NCBI GenBank assembly: GCA_029465975.1
Contig: CM055728.1
Coordinates: forward strand, 24,946,851-25,010,850
Length of the DNA stretch: 64,000 nucleotides
Direction: 5' to 3'
Source: Dallia pectoralis
Taxonomy: Eukaryota > Chordata > Actinopteri > Esociformes > Umbridae
The first letter of the stretch is position 1. The number at the start of each line of letters is the position of its first letter. A program made the translations under genes and the position numbers. Positions 30,991 through 42,682 of this stretch are shown here, one piece after another. The notes under the pieces were generated by a model that saw only the letters and a program-made list of their open reading frames with translations, made no database searches and was not told the DNA's origin.

Positions 30991-32394
30991 AAATATTTTT
31001 TTATTTTAAATTTTTATTATTAATAAATTTGTATAAAAATAAACCTGTTTTGAACGCATTATCCATGCTATGCGCCTGGTTCGTCTGCACTGAAAAAATG
31101 AGTCAGTAGAGCTATTCCTCGTCTTCTCCAGTTCAGGAGGAGGATAAACTACACGGGACGCTGCGCTTCAGGCAGTTGGAGTAGGAGGCGCAGCTGTTGG
31201 GAAAACTCATAACATAGAGAACACTGAAGACATCTAGTGGCCTAGGAGAGTGTTGCAGTTCTTTTACAACTATAAGTTTTAAGTCACATGATTATCATTT
31301 GGTTTGATTCGAATGAGCACATCAGAATGGGATTTGGTAATTATGTTTGTTATATCGGTCACTGGGTCTTGGTGCACGGTGTTGGTTATTGTCTGTGTCA
31401 CGTTACTCTGCTGAATATTTGGTTAGTGTTTTTAAAATGCTTTCTTTTTAAATTTATTTTATAAGCCACTATTTAGCACATTTTAATTTATACTCAGTCT
31501 AGTCTTTTCGCTGTTCTTGGTTTGTTTTATGTTATATAAACCCTTTGCACTTCACCTGGGGTTTGTGACAGCTATCTACACAAACTTGATTGAAATGTAG
31601 ATCAACTGAAATTAAAAACATGCCTCCTGGGAGTTCTCTCTATCACACTATGTGTGTCATTTGACATCTAAAATTATGGATATTCTGGGAATATCCACAA
31701 GTCGATTTAAACCATTTACACTTGAACAAAATGGTCAGCTCTGGTCAAATAGTTGGAAAAAGTCTCATCTGTGTATCTGTGTATTTGTAGCTGTTGATTT
31801 AGCATAGGCAGCAACAGTAAGACATTTTCCACGTTAAAGGAATTGTATTGTTTGTTCGCTCCTCCCCCCATGACCTGATTGGAGTTCTGATTACGTAACA
31901 ACCAGGGTCATCTAAGGGATTAGGATGGATCATCATTAAAATGATTAGCCCCTCCCATTTTGTTTAAAATAAAAAATACACAAGCCTTTAATGTTGTTGT
32001 CCGTGGTAGTGATTTCTTCTAGTTACTGTACGACGTCCTCTAATTATCTCTAGTCTACTTAAGAGGAATTCCTCTGTGATGCCCTGGAACTGGTCTAATT
32101 AGCTCGTTGACTTCAGAGGCAGAGGGTTTGCTTGCACATGTCTTTGCTCTACCCTTTTCTCCACCGACTGGATGTTGGACCTCTGAAGGAACCACTTATG
32201 AGGTAGAATCAAAAAGCGGATGACCTCATTCTGAAAGCAGCCCATTTCATTCTGGTGATGGATAGAGATGTCCGTGCTGCATGTACTCAACAATTAAGAC
32301 GGCAAAGAAAGCAGAGGAGAGTGTAGATTTACATTTTTTCGTTAGCTCTCTAGCAGCACAGTGCCAGTGCTTGTGTGTATGCGTAGAGTTTTTC
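30991..32394. other. intergenic, nothing recognised
   Basis: AT-rich unique sequence with no exon or clear repeat. The part 31330-31570 resembles a retroelement end only in base composition. Confidence 0.3.
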
Positions 32395-32560
32395 AAATAT
32401 TTACATTTCAGTCAGGTACATGTTTAGCTTATCTTATCCAGAGCAATCAGGACAATAGCCATGTTCAAGGGCACAACCGAATATTTGTTAGTTCTGGAAT
32501 TAGATCCAGTGATTGTTGGGCTATTGTCCCAATGATTTTCACCACCAGGCCAAAGTCATC
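32395..32560 (+). mobile_element. degenerate copy of a common teleost dispersed repeat
   Basis: It starts TTTACATTTCAGTCA, has CTTATCCAGAGCAATCAGGAC, then CAAGGGCACA and a GATCCAGTGATTG-type segment, and ends near CACCAGGCCAAAG. This is the order seen in an abundant fish short interspersed repeat. It is strongly diverged and its exact class is unsure. Confidence 0.5.
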
Positions 32561-32955
32561 TGCTAAAATATAATCGGCAAATTAATCACGTTAAATGGGG
32601 TAGGTTGAGGTTCAGACTCGATGTTTAATGCGTAGTTTTCCATTTTGAGTGGAAATGTTTAGCCTGAATACAGTGTAAGGAAGAAAGGACAATTAGAAAC
32701 TCCGCAGTATGAATCTTCAAGAAGAAACCATAGTGCAGGTTCCAAAACTACCACTAAATTACCGTTGGGGCAGATGAGACCCGGACAAACAATACTGTGT
32801 AGCTTTCAGTCTTAGACAGGATGAAGCTCCCCAAATGATTCAATGGATTCAGGCGCGCCGATGAAGCAATCTAGTGAAATCACTAACCTCCAAACTCTGT
32901 GTTCGTTCATCTGTGTCATCCTTGTGAGTCCTTTAACCCCACTTCTTTACACTAA
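32561..32955. other. intergenic, nothing recognised
   Basis: Short unique spacer with no gene or repeat. Confidence 0.3.
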
Positions 32956-33311
32956 GCTGTTCACATACCTGTACCCTATCTAGTTACATGTAGTTACATC
33001 ATGCTGTTCACATACCTGTACCCTATCTAGTTACATGTAGTTATATCATGTTGTTCACATACCTGTATCCTATCTAGTTACATGTAGTTATATCATGTTC
33101 ACATACCTGTATCCTATGTAGTTACATGTAGTTATACATACCATGTTGTTCACATACTTGTATCCTATAGTAGTTACATCATGTTGTTCACATACCTGTA
33201 TCCTATGTAGTTACATGTAGTTGCATCATGTTGTTCACATACCTGTATCCTATGTAGTTACATGTAGTTGCATCATGTTGTTCACATACCTGTATCCTAT
33301 CTAGTTACATC
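32956..33311. repeat. 47-bp minisatellite, about 7-8 copies
   Basis: The unit contains GTTCACATACCTGTATCCTA and TAGTTACATGTAGTT. Copies differ by indels in the second half. Confidence 0.9.
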
Positions 33312-33583
33312 ATCAAATACATCTTTCTTAAGCATCATCCAGACTACACCCTTTAAAGTATACTGGACATTATTTGCATCTTTTCACATAATCCTTTCTT
33401 TACATTTGAGCAGAATCATCAAATCCCTGCTGAGAAAAAACTGCTTGTGCTTGAATTGTGGTTTCTAACTGAAATTATGAGACGGTAGAGTTGTTGCCAT
33501 CAAAGGGAAAGAAAGCTTGGTTCTCCTCCAGAGATTTTGCAAACAACCGTCCTACATGGTGTTCATCTGGTAAAGAGCTCACA

Positions 33584-34108
33584 GACACACAGACTCACTC
33601 TCCACCCTCACAAACTCACAGACACACAGACACACAGACACACAGACTCACAGACACACAGACTCACAGACTCACATACTCACAGACACACAGACTCACA
33701 GACTCATAGACTCACAGACTCACATACTCACAGACTCACAGACTCACAGACACACAGACACACAGACACACAGACACACAGACACACAGACACACAGACA
33801 CACAGACACACAGACTCACAGACTCACAGACTCACAGACTCACAGACTCACAGACACACAGACACACAGACTCACAGACACACAGACACACAGACACACA
33901 GACACACAGACACACAGACTCACAGACACACAGACACACAGACTCACAGACTCACAGACACACAGACACACAGACACACAGACTCACAGACACACAGACT
34001 CACAGACTCACAGACTCACAGACACACAGACACACAGACACACAGACTCACAGACACACAGACACACAGACACACAGACACACAGACTCACAGACTCACA
34101 GACACACT
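33584..34108. repeat. 8-bp repeat CAGACACA / CAGACTCA
   Basis: About 65 units of an 8-mer with A/T alternation at the sixth position. The alternation forms irregular blocks. It gives a long spurious open frame of QTHR-type repeats. Confidence 0.97.
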
Positions 34109-34900
34109 CTACACCCTCACAGACAAACTACACCATGGCCTGTGGGGAAATCACGTCACACATGTTTACCAGCAACCCAGGTCTGACCTACAGCCTGGCA
34201 AGTTTTAAAAAACAAACCATTTTGCGGTACGGATCAATAACAGTTGCAGTTCTGACGTGTAGTGTCAGATGTTGGTCTCACATGAAAGAGGAAACAGTCG
34301 CAGATTGTGACTGCTAACGCGAGTTTACTACTCGATTGTGAATGTGTCACTCACTGTGTGATTGACGATCGTCAGATGGATGGTGGGAGAGGGGTGAGAG
34401 AATTCTGATAGATGACATAAAAACAGCATGTAGAATGAATAAATGAATGCGAGAGAGAGAGAGAGAGAGGAGAGAGAGATGAACACTCTTAATGAGCTGT
34501 AATGATTGCGATTACTGGTCATGACAGGCCTGTCATTTTTGAATGTGAAAAGATGCCATCTTTATACCCATTTAACACGCCTCAACGATCTGCTGTCCGT
34601 GTTCATTGCGATCGGGGGACGGTCTGTGAAACAGTCATGTGTGACGCACGGTGAAAGTGGACAGGGGAAGAACATGACCATAAAAATACATCTAGTTAAT
34701 ATTCGGACATATTTTGCATAATGGATTTCAATGTGTTTTAGTTTGTGCCTTTCCATATTGTGTCTATTGATTTCACGTTTGCCCCGTGTTACCCTGTCTA
34801 TTTAGTTTCCCCAGTTCCCTGCGTTTGATGTCAGTTATTGTTTCATGTGAGTCTTTTGTGTTATAGCCTGTTGTCATTTAGCCTGTTTATTAAAAGTAAT
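34109..34900. other. intergenic, short (GA) run only
   Basis: Unique sequence with a GA-rich patch near 34450-34480. No gene is recognised. Confidence 0.3.
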
Positions 34901-35152
34901 TGTTCCTCCACTTCTGGGTCCAGCCTCACCTTAACACTACAGTCAGTCATGTTCCTCCATCTCTGGGTCCTGTCTTACCTCAACTCTCCAGTCAGTCATG
35001 TTCCTTCACTTATGGGTCCTGCCTTATCTCAACACTACAGTCAGTCATGTTCCTCCATCTCTGGGTCCTGTCTTACCTCAACACTACAGTCAGCCATGTT
35101 CCTCCACCTCTGGGTCCAGCCTTACCTCAATTCTCCAGTCAGCCAAATTCCT
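34901..35152. repeat. 49-bp minisatellite, about 5 copies
   Basis: Units begin at 34901, 34950, 34999, 35048 and 35097 with TGTTCCTCCA or a close variant. Confidence 0.95.
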
Positions 35153-37108
35153 CTTGAAATTCCTTGGATGTCTTTCTTTTCCTACAGGCAGCATGGACAG
35201 ATCCATTTCCAAGCAACCGATAAGCTATTTTATTTATTAGTGGTTTGGGGCCTTGAAGCCGCCAGACCAACTGTCACCAGTTGCCTCAGTTTTTTGTCTG
35301 TTCTGTGTTCTGGGCAAAAAACCATTCTAACATAACCAATCTAAAAAGAGTACTTACAAGTAGTCAAATGTTTCTGCTATGGGATCAACCCCAGCTCTCA
35401 GCTACATAATCATTTTTATAATACTTTATTTAAGTATTATTTGTTTGTTACTCAATTTACTATAACTTTCCAAATCAAAGTTATTTGTAGAATTTCATTT
35501 AGAAATTCTACAAAAAGAGACCCTAGTGACCCTACCACATAGCCAGTACCTGGCCGGACCCCCGGATCTCCAGAAGGATCTGATTTCTTCAGATTATGAA
35601 CTCTACACAGTGTCAGAAACGTTCCACATGTATGTTCGTTCACGCTGAAGAGACTGCGTCACAGTCTCAGTTTTCAAAGGACAGCTTGTGTGTTGCATAT
35701 AACTGTGTTAATTGAATAAATGAAAGTAAGTATGTCATCTGATAAGGTGCGGTTTTAGTAGCAAAATATCCAAGACTACCTGCTCCCCGTCAACAGGCTA
35801 ACGATACCATCAGTGTCAGGCCCTAATTTGGATTTACAAGCCTTGTAGCAGAACGACATTTCTTAAGAATCGGTGTCTCTCATTCTATCTCTTTCACAAC
35901 ACGAGCTGAGATCGTAATGAGTTGTTGATCCTGTGTCCATCCTGCGTTGTTAATCAGACATATTTGTTACATTGATCGTGAAGTTTTAATTGGTTCTGGG
36001 GATCCAATATAGTCAATTAGCAGTGTTGTCTGTGGATAGCCATTTGGCTGTGTTCGTTGTCATTTATCCATGCTGGCAGGTTGAGAATCCACCCCAGGAC
36101 AACTCGCAAGTATGAAGAAGCAGCTAACGGAGGAGATATGTATATGCACAAGTATGTCTGCCACTACTCAGAGGTGGCTGAGAACAAATAGTCCACAAAC
36201 CAAGAACAAATGCTTCCCAAAATACTCCACTGTGGCCCCGAAATGGCAATGTTTATGGGGGTCTCTTAAAACTAGAAACTACATCCATTCTGAGAACTTC
36301 CAAGTGGTCAGCAGAAAATTATTACATCTAGCATAATCAAAGGCAGGATTATTCATCCAGATGCCTGCATATATTGAACGGTACTTTCTCTCGTCGAATG
36401 GAACAGAGTGTGCTGACAAATTGGAACTTGGTGGAACTACTGGTTCTGCTAAGGGTCCTTGTGAATCCACTTGAATTCTAGGCTAATGCCAAGACTGTAA
36501 ATTACTGTTAATGCCGTGCGGCTAAAGGGCTTGGCTCTGGTCCCTCATTTCCCTGTTTTATGCACCTGATTCATAGTTACTTTTAAACAGAAGTGCATAC
36601 CTACACAGTTGCATTCTAGTGATCTGCATTTTGCAGAGTTTTCGTTCAACTGCGTCGTCATCGTAAGTCATTCGGATTGATAATAAACAGACTTGGTGAG
36701 AACAGATATCACATATGTACGCAATTCCTAGCTGTTGATACTGCTCTCAGAAAGTTTAATATTCTACACACACTTCTCCATAAGAACAAGCCGTTTAAAC
36801 ATGGATAATTATTCATGACAAAAGCCCTACTGTGCCAGGATGAAACGATCATGAGTGTGATGTCCTTTGGCAATGGATCGATAAGTTGCACATTTTGTTG
36901 ATGCATCATACAAATTGTTGTTGGCTTTTCTTTTCATTTTTAATATCATTTTTCTTTTCTTTTTTACCACATTCCTCTTTCTAGCTTTCTCTTTTTCATT
37001 GTTTTTCTCTCTGCCCTCTCTCTGTTTCTCTGCTTTATCATCCACAGTTTTTCATATTAATGACCCTTTTTCCTGACGAAGTTCCCCTGAAAAATAAATC
37101 TGTACAAG
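35153..37108. other. intergenic, no gene seen
   Basis: Unique sequence including a perfect hairpin at 35484-35514. The segment 35880-36070 has several ATTA/TAAT motifs. No coding exon is recognised. Confidence 0.3.
35484..35514. other. perfect 12-bp inverted repeat
   Basis: TTTGTAGAATTT and AAATTCTACAAA flank a 7-base loop (CATTTAG). It is not T-tailed and no gene ends here, so its role is unknown. Confidence 0.85.
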
Positions 37109-37672
37109 ATGAGCCAAAACATTCTCTCACAGGTGATGCAAATAACGTTGATCACCTCCTAACAAGGGCACATGTCAAGGTCTGGGAAGATTAGATCAGT
37201 GGTTCCCAACCAGGGGCACTAGTGTCATTGAAATGGCAGGTCTTCTGGGGTGCATCGGGTCTGCAGTGGTGAGTTCCTACCAATAGTGGTCTGCGGAGGG
37301 CCACACACCAAACCAGCGGAAACCACTGATGGGACACTGTGGGTCTGGGTGTTTATGTGGATGTCAATTTGACCTGTGCCTTCTATCTAGACCAGGTACA
37401 CACCTTCATGGCAATGGTATTTCCTGATGCTGGCTTCTTTCAGCAGGATAATGTGACCTGCCACACTACACATTTGTTTGGGAATGGTTTGTCGTTCCTT
37501 ATAAAGATTTCAAGGTTTTGCCGTGGCCTTGACATTCCCGAGGCTTACAGGACATGAAGAATCTACTGCTTCTGTCTTGGTAAATGATACTCCAGGACAC
37601 CTTCAGGGTTGTAGGGTGGCACGCAACCGACCAACAGCAAATTTGGCAGGTGGTCATTATGATTTGGTCTAT
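37109..37672 (+). mobile_element. Tc1/mariner-like element, internally deleted
   Basis: It begins ATGAGCCAAAACATT and ends GGTCATTATGATTTGGTCTAT, a mutated inverted match. Inside, the plus strand keeps TTTCAGCAGGATAATGTGACC (encoding a QQDN motif), TTCAAGGTTTTGCCGTGGCC, CAGGACACCTTCAGGGTTG and the final part of the transposase. The central part is deleted and the frame is broken. Same family as at 9993, 27422 and 44620. Another ATGAGCCAAAACAATA end lies at 37770. Confidence 0.8.
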
Positions 37673-37985
37673 CAGTGTATACATGTATAGAGTATGTAAT
37701 GTGAGTGATTAACAAGCTGTCGGACAGGCTAGGAGGGTTGTCCAATCTGCCCACATACATTCATAACCTGATGAGCCAAAACAATAACGCTCTGGCATGA
37801 TTCCCATTCTCTATTATGATATTGGCTTGTCATCTCGTACATCATTTCGACAAGACAGAGTCCATTTCAAAGGCAAACCCTCAGACTTTATTTAAAGTTG
37901 TATAGCATTGGTCTTACCCTGACTTTGAACAAGAGGGTGGACCATTGACTTCCCATTCATAACACAGAATAATAATTTAGCAAAC
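37673..37985. other. spacer with a stray transposon end
   Basis: It contains an isolated terminal motif ATGAGCCAAAACAATA at 37770 of the same Tc1-like family. It is otherwise unique. Confidence 0.35.
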
Positions 37986-40985
37986 ATAAGAGAGACAGTG
38001 GTATCCTGTTGGATTACTAATAGGTATTTAATAAGAGAGACAGTGGTATCCTGTTGGATTACTAATAGGTATTTAATAAGAGAGACAGTGGTATCCTGTT
38101 GGATTACTAATAGGTATTTAATAAGAGAGACAGTGGTATCCTGTTGGATTACTAATAGGTATTTACCAAGAGAGACAGTGGTATCCTGTTGGATTACTAC
38201 GAGGTATTTAATAAGAGAGACAGTGGTATCCTGTTGGATTACTAATAGGTATTTAATAAGAGAGACAGTGGTATCCTGTTGGATTACTAATAGGTATTTA
38301 ATAAGAGAGACAGTGGTATCCTGTTGGATTACTAATAGGTATTTACCAAGAGAGACAGTGGTATCCTGTTGGATTACTAATAGGTATTTAATAAGAGAGA
38401 CAGTGGTATCCCTTTGGATTACTAATAGGTATTTAATACGAGAGACAGTCGTATCCTGTTGGATTACTAATAGGTATTTAATAAGAGAGACAGTGGTATC
38501 CTGTTGGATTACTAATAGGTATTTACCAAGAGAGACAGTGGTATCCTGTTGGATTACTAATAGGTATTTAATAAGAGAGACAGTGGTATCCTGTTGGATT
38601 ACTAATAGGTATTTAATAAGAGAGACAGTGGTATCCTGTTGGATTACTAATAGGTATTTAATAAGAGAGACAGTGGTATCCTGTTGGATTACTAATAGGT
38701 ATTTACCAAGAGAGACAGTGGTATCCTGTTTGATTACTAATAGGTATTTAATAAGAGAGACAGTGGTATCCCGTTGGATTACTAATAGGTATTTAATAAG
38801 AGAGACAGTCGTATCCTGTTGGATTACTAATAGGCATTTAATAAGAGAGACAGTGGTATCCTGTTGGATTACTAATAGGTATTTACCAAGAGAGACAGTG
38901 GTATCCTGTTGGATTACTACGAGGTATTTAATAAGAGAGACAGTGGTATCCTGTTGGATTACTAATAGGTATTTAATAAGAGAGACAGTGGTATCCTGTT
39001 GGATTACTAATAGGTATTTAATAAGAGAGACAGTGGTATCCTGTTGGATTACTAATAGGTATTTACCAAGAGAGACAGTGGTATCCTGTTGGATTACTAA
39101 TAGGTATTTAATAAGAGAGACAGTGGTATCCCTTTGGATTACTAATAGGTATTTAATACGAGAGACAGTCGTATCCTGTTGGATTACTAATAGGTATTTA
39201 ATAAGAGAGACAGTGGTATCCTGTTGGATTACTAATAGGTATTTACCAAGAGAGACAGTGGTATCCTGTTGGATTACTAATAGGTATTTAATAAGAGAGA
39301 CAGTGGTATCCCTTTGGATTACTAATAGGTATTTAATACGAGAGACAGTCGTATCCTGTTGGATTACTAATAGGTATTTAATAAGAGAGACAGTGGTATC
39401 CTGTTGGATTACTAATAGGTATTTACCAAGAGAGACAGTGGTATCCTGTTGGATTACTAATAGGTATTTAATAAGAGAGACAGTGGTATCCTGTTGGATT
39501 ACTAATAGGTATTTAATAAGAGAGACAGTGGTATCCTGTTGAATTACTAATAGGTATTTAATAAGAGAGACAGTGGTATCCTGTTGGATTACTAATAGGT
39601 ATTTAATAAGAGAGACAGTGGTATCCTGTTGGATTACTAATAGGTATTTACCAAGAGAGACAGTGGTATCCTGTTGGATTACTAATAGGTATTTAATAAG
39701 AGAGACAGTGGTATCCCTTTGGATTACTAATAGGTATTTAATACGAGAGACAGTCGTATCCTGTTGGATTACTAATAGGTATTTAATAAGAGAGACAGTG
39801 GTATCCTGTTGGATTACTAATAGGTATTTAATAAGAGAGACAGTGGTATCCTGTTGGATTACTAATAGGTATTTAATAAGAGAGACAGTGGTATCCTGTT
39901 GGATTACTAATAGGTATTTAATAAGAGAGACAGTGGTATCCTGTTGGATTACTAATAGGTATTTACCAAGAGAGACAGTGGTATCCTGTTTGATTACTAA
40001 TAGGTATTTAATAAGAGAGACAGTGGTATCCCGTTGGATTACTAATAGGTATTTAATAAGAGAGACAGTCGTATCCTGTTGGATTACTAATAGGTATTTA
40101 ATAAGAGAGACAGTGGTATCCTGTTGGATTACTAATAGGTATTTACCAAGAGAGACAGTGGTATCCTGTTGGATTACTACGAGGTATTTAATACGAGAGA
40201 CAGTGGTATCCTGTTGGATTACTAATAGGTATTTAATAAGAGAGACAGTGGTATCCTGTTGGATTACTAATAGGTATTTAATAAGAGAGACAGTGGTATC
40301 CTGTTGGATTACTAATAGGTATTTACCAAGAGAGACAGTGGTATCCTGTTGGATTACTAATAGGTATTTAATAAGAGAGACAGTGGTATCCCTTTGGATT
40401 ACTAATAGGTATTTAATACGAGAGACAGTCGTATCCTGTTGGATTACTAATAGGTATTTAATAAGAGAGACAGTGGTATCCTGTTGGATTACTAATAGGT
40501 ATTTACCAAGAGAGACAGTGGTATCCTGTTGGATTACTAATAGGTATTTAATAAGAGAGACAGTGGTATCCTGTTGGATTACTAATAGGTATTTAATAAG
40601 AGAGACAGTGGTATCCTGTTGGATTACTAATAGGTATTTAATAAGAGAGACAGTGGTATCCTGTTGGATTACTAATAGGTATTTACCAAGAGAGACAGTG
40701 GTATCCTGTTTGATTACTAATAGGTATTTAATAAGAGAGACAGTGGTATCCCGTTGGATTACTAATAGGTATTTAATAAGAGAGACAGTCGTATCCTGTT
40801 GGATTACTAATAGGTATTTAATAAGAGAGACAGTGGTATCCTGTTGGATTACTAATAGGTATTTACCAAGAGAGACAGTGGTATCCTGTTGGATTACTAT
40901 GAGGTATTTAATAAGAGAGAGATTACTAATAGGTATTTAACAAGAGAGTCAGTGGTATCCTGTTGGATTATTAATTGGTATTTAA
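37986..40985. repeat. 3-kb array of 45-bp units with nested higher-order structure
   Basis: About 66 copies of a 45-bp unit (core ACAGTGGTATCCTGTTGGAT). A variant with ACCAAG in place of AATAAG recurs every four units (180 bp), from 38166 to 39426 and from 39966 to 40866. Rarer variants (CTACGAGG, CCTTTGG, TGTTTGATT) recur every 16 units (720 bp), with one 1260-bp interval that includes a 12-unit extra segment. Because 45 is a multiple of three and one frame lacks stops, two spurious ORFs of 514 and 455 codons appear. A G-to-A change near 39541 creates the stop between them. Confidence 0.98.
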
Positions 40986-42289
40986 CTTCACTTATGAGGG
41001 ATTTAACTGTCAAAATTAATACCTTTCCACATGCCGACTAACTGATATATTTTAATCTATATGAATAATATGTAGAGATGAAAACCTTTTGTTGTTAATG
41101 GTAAAACAGTTCATTATTGATTACACTTTTTAGGGAAAAGAGCAGCTTAAATTTTGCAGATAGCCTGTGTATCCACTATTGCAAATTGCCGTAAAACCTA
41201 TTTAATTGAAATTTAAAATGCTAATTTTGTTTTGTTCAATGTTGTCTTTTGAATCACTGGAACTCAAAACACAGATGAAATAAATGACACTAACAATGAC
41301 ACACTTACTTTTCCTTTGGCCAACAGCTTTAAAGTACAGTTAGTGTTCTTCACACTTTCTGGGTAAAACCCCACTATTCAAGGTTGTGAATCTAAAGGTA
41401 AATGAAGACTAAAGTGCATCACCCGACCGTATCTAACGTGGCATTGCCAAAACATGTTTATACCTTTTTCAATTTCTTTCAGGATTTGTTTTATTGTACC
41501 AAAAACATGCTGGTTTTGGGATGATTTGGGGATTTTAATGTGTAGTGTAATGTGTAATGTATTTCGACTTTTGAGTTTTTTGACAAAGAGTATGAATGTT
41601 AAACTTCTAACTTCTAAACTTCTAACACTTTACATATCTTCTAAAGAGAAACTATTTTCATGTCATGTTTTGACACAGTACCGTGGCTAGAAGGTCATGT
41701 TTTGCAATATTCATTTTCAAATGAATCTCTTGACATCTCAACCAGAATTGTGCGATCTTACCTGCTAGCCTTCAAACGGAATAAATAATACCTACTGGAA
41801 TCATACCTTAGTTTTCACCACATGATGGACATTTATATAATTGGAACAATCATTTCAGTTGCGGGGTTGAGAAAAAAGAACTTTGTGTCACGTCTTGGCA
41901 TGGCAGACTGTCCATATTTCTGTTCATTTTCCAGTGTGTCTTGTCAGTCTTTTTCATGTCGCAGTTGGTGATGTTTCGTGTAGTTGTTTTGTGTTTTTTG
42001 TTATATTTTTGTTAATAAATGTTCTTCGTTCACCCGGCGTTTGTGTCCTGCCTCCCAGACGTTACAATATAATTTGATTACTTTAGAAAAATGTATGTGT
42101 GTTGATTTACCTGACATGAGATAATAGTATCAAAACAAGGAATTTTTTACAGAGGATAGATTTGGGTGCAAGCAAGTCTTAAACGAAGTCTAGCTTGTTT
42201 ATACTTCCCCAAATCAGTTGTGCTGGTGAATGTACTAGTGTTTATCTCTACATGCAGTCATTTATAAGTCGATTTGTAAGCCAATGCCG
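40986..42289. other. intergenic, AT-rich
   Basis: Unique AT-rich sequence apart from the LTR-like segment at 41886-42066. No gene is seen. Confidence 0.3.
41886..42066 (+). mobile_element. possible short solo LTR
   Basis: It starts TGTCACG and ends CGTTACA (near-inverted ends, TG...CA), with AATAAA near 42014 followed by GT-rich sequence. It is 181 bp. No target duplication is visible, so this is weak. Confidence 0.28.
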
Positions 42290-42486
42290 ACTAGCATTGG
42301 TACAATGACTGGATATCTGCCTGTACACTAGCATTGGTGCAATGACTGGACATCTGCCTGTACACTAGCATTGGTGCGGTGACTGGACATCTGCCTGTAC
42401 ACTAGCATTGGTGCGGTGACTGGACGTCTGCCTGTACACTAGAATCGTTGCAATGACTGGACATCTGCCTGTATACTAGCATTATA
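42290..42486. repeat. 37-bp minisatellite, about 5 copies
   Basis: The unit begins ACTAGCATTGGTGCAATGAC and continues TGGACATCTGCCTGTAC, with A/G variation in GCAATG. Confidence 0.95.
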
Positions 42487-42626
42487 CCAAACTGTAAGGA
42501 AGCATTTTGACAGTAACATTGGCAATGTCACTTTTCTTGACTGTGTCTGTGTGGGTGTTTATATTGTGTCTCTCTGTTGGTCAATTAAACTGAAACACAT
42601 TACTGATGCTTACGTGAGAGAGACAC

Positions 42627-42630
<4 letters not shown>

Positions 42631-42680
<50 letters not shown>
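42631..42680. repeat. (TG)n microsatellite
   Basis: About 25 uninterrupted TG dinucleotides. Confidence 0.95.

Positions 42681-42682
<2 letters not shown>

Noticed and set aside
33537..34208. 223-codon frame of His/Thr/Asp repeats
   Set aside because: It is a translation of the 8-bp CAGACACA/CAGACTCA repeat, open by chance in its composition.
37998..40940. Two open frames of 514 and 455 codons made of 15-residue repeats
   Set aside because: They are produced by a 45-bp noncoding tandem repeat whose length is a multiple of three. There is no start context, composition or domain that suggests a protein.
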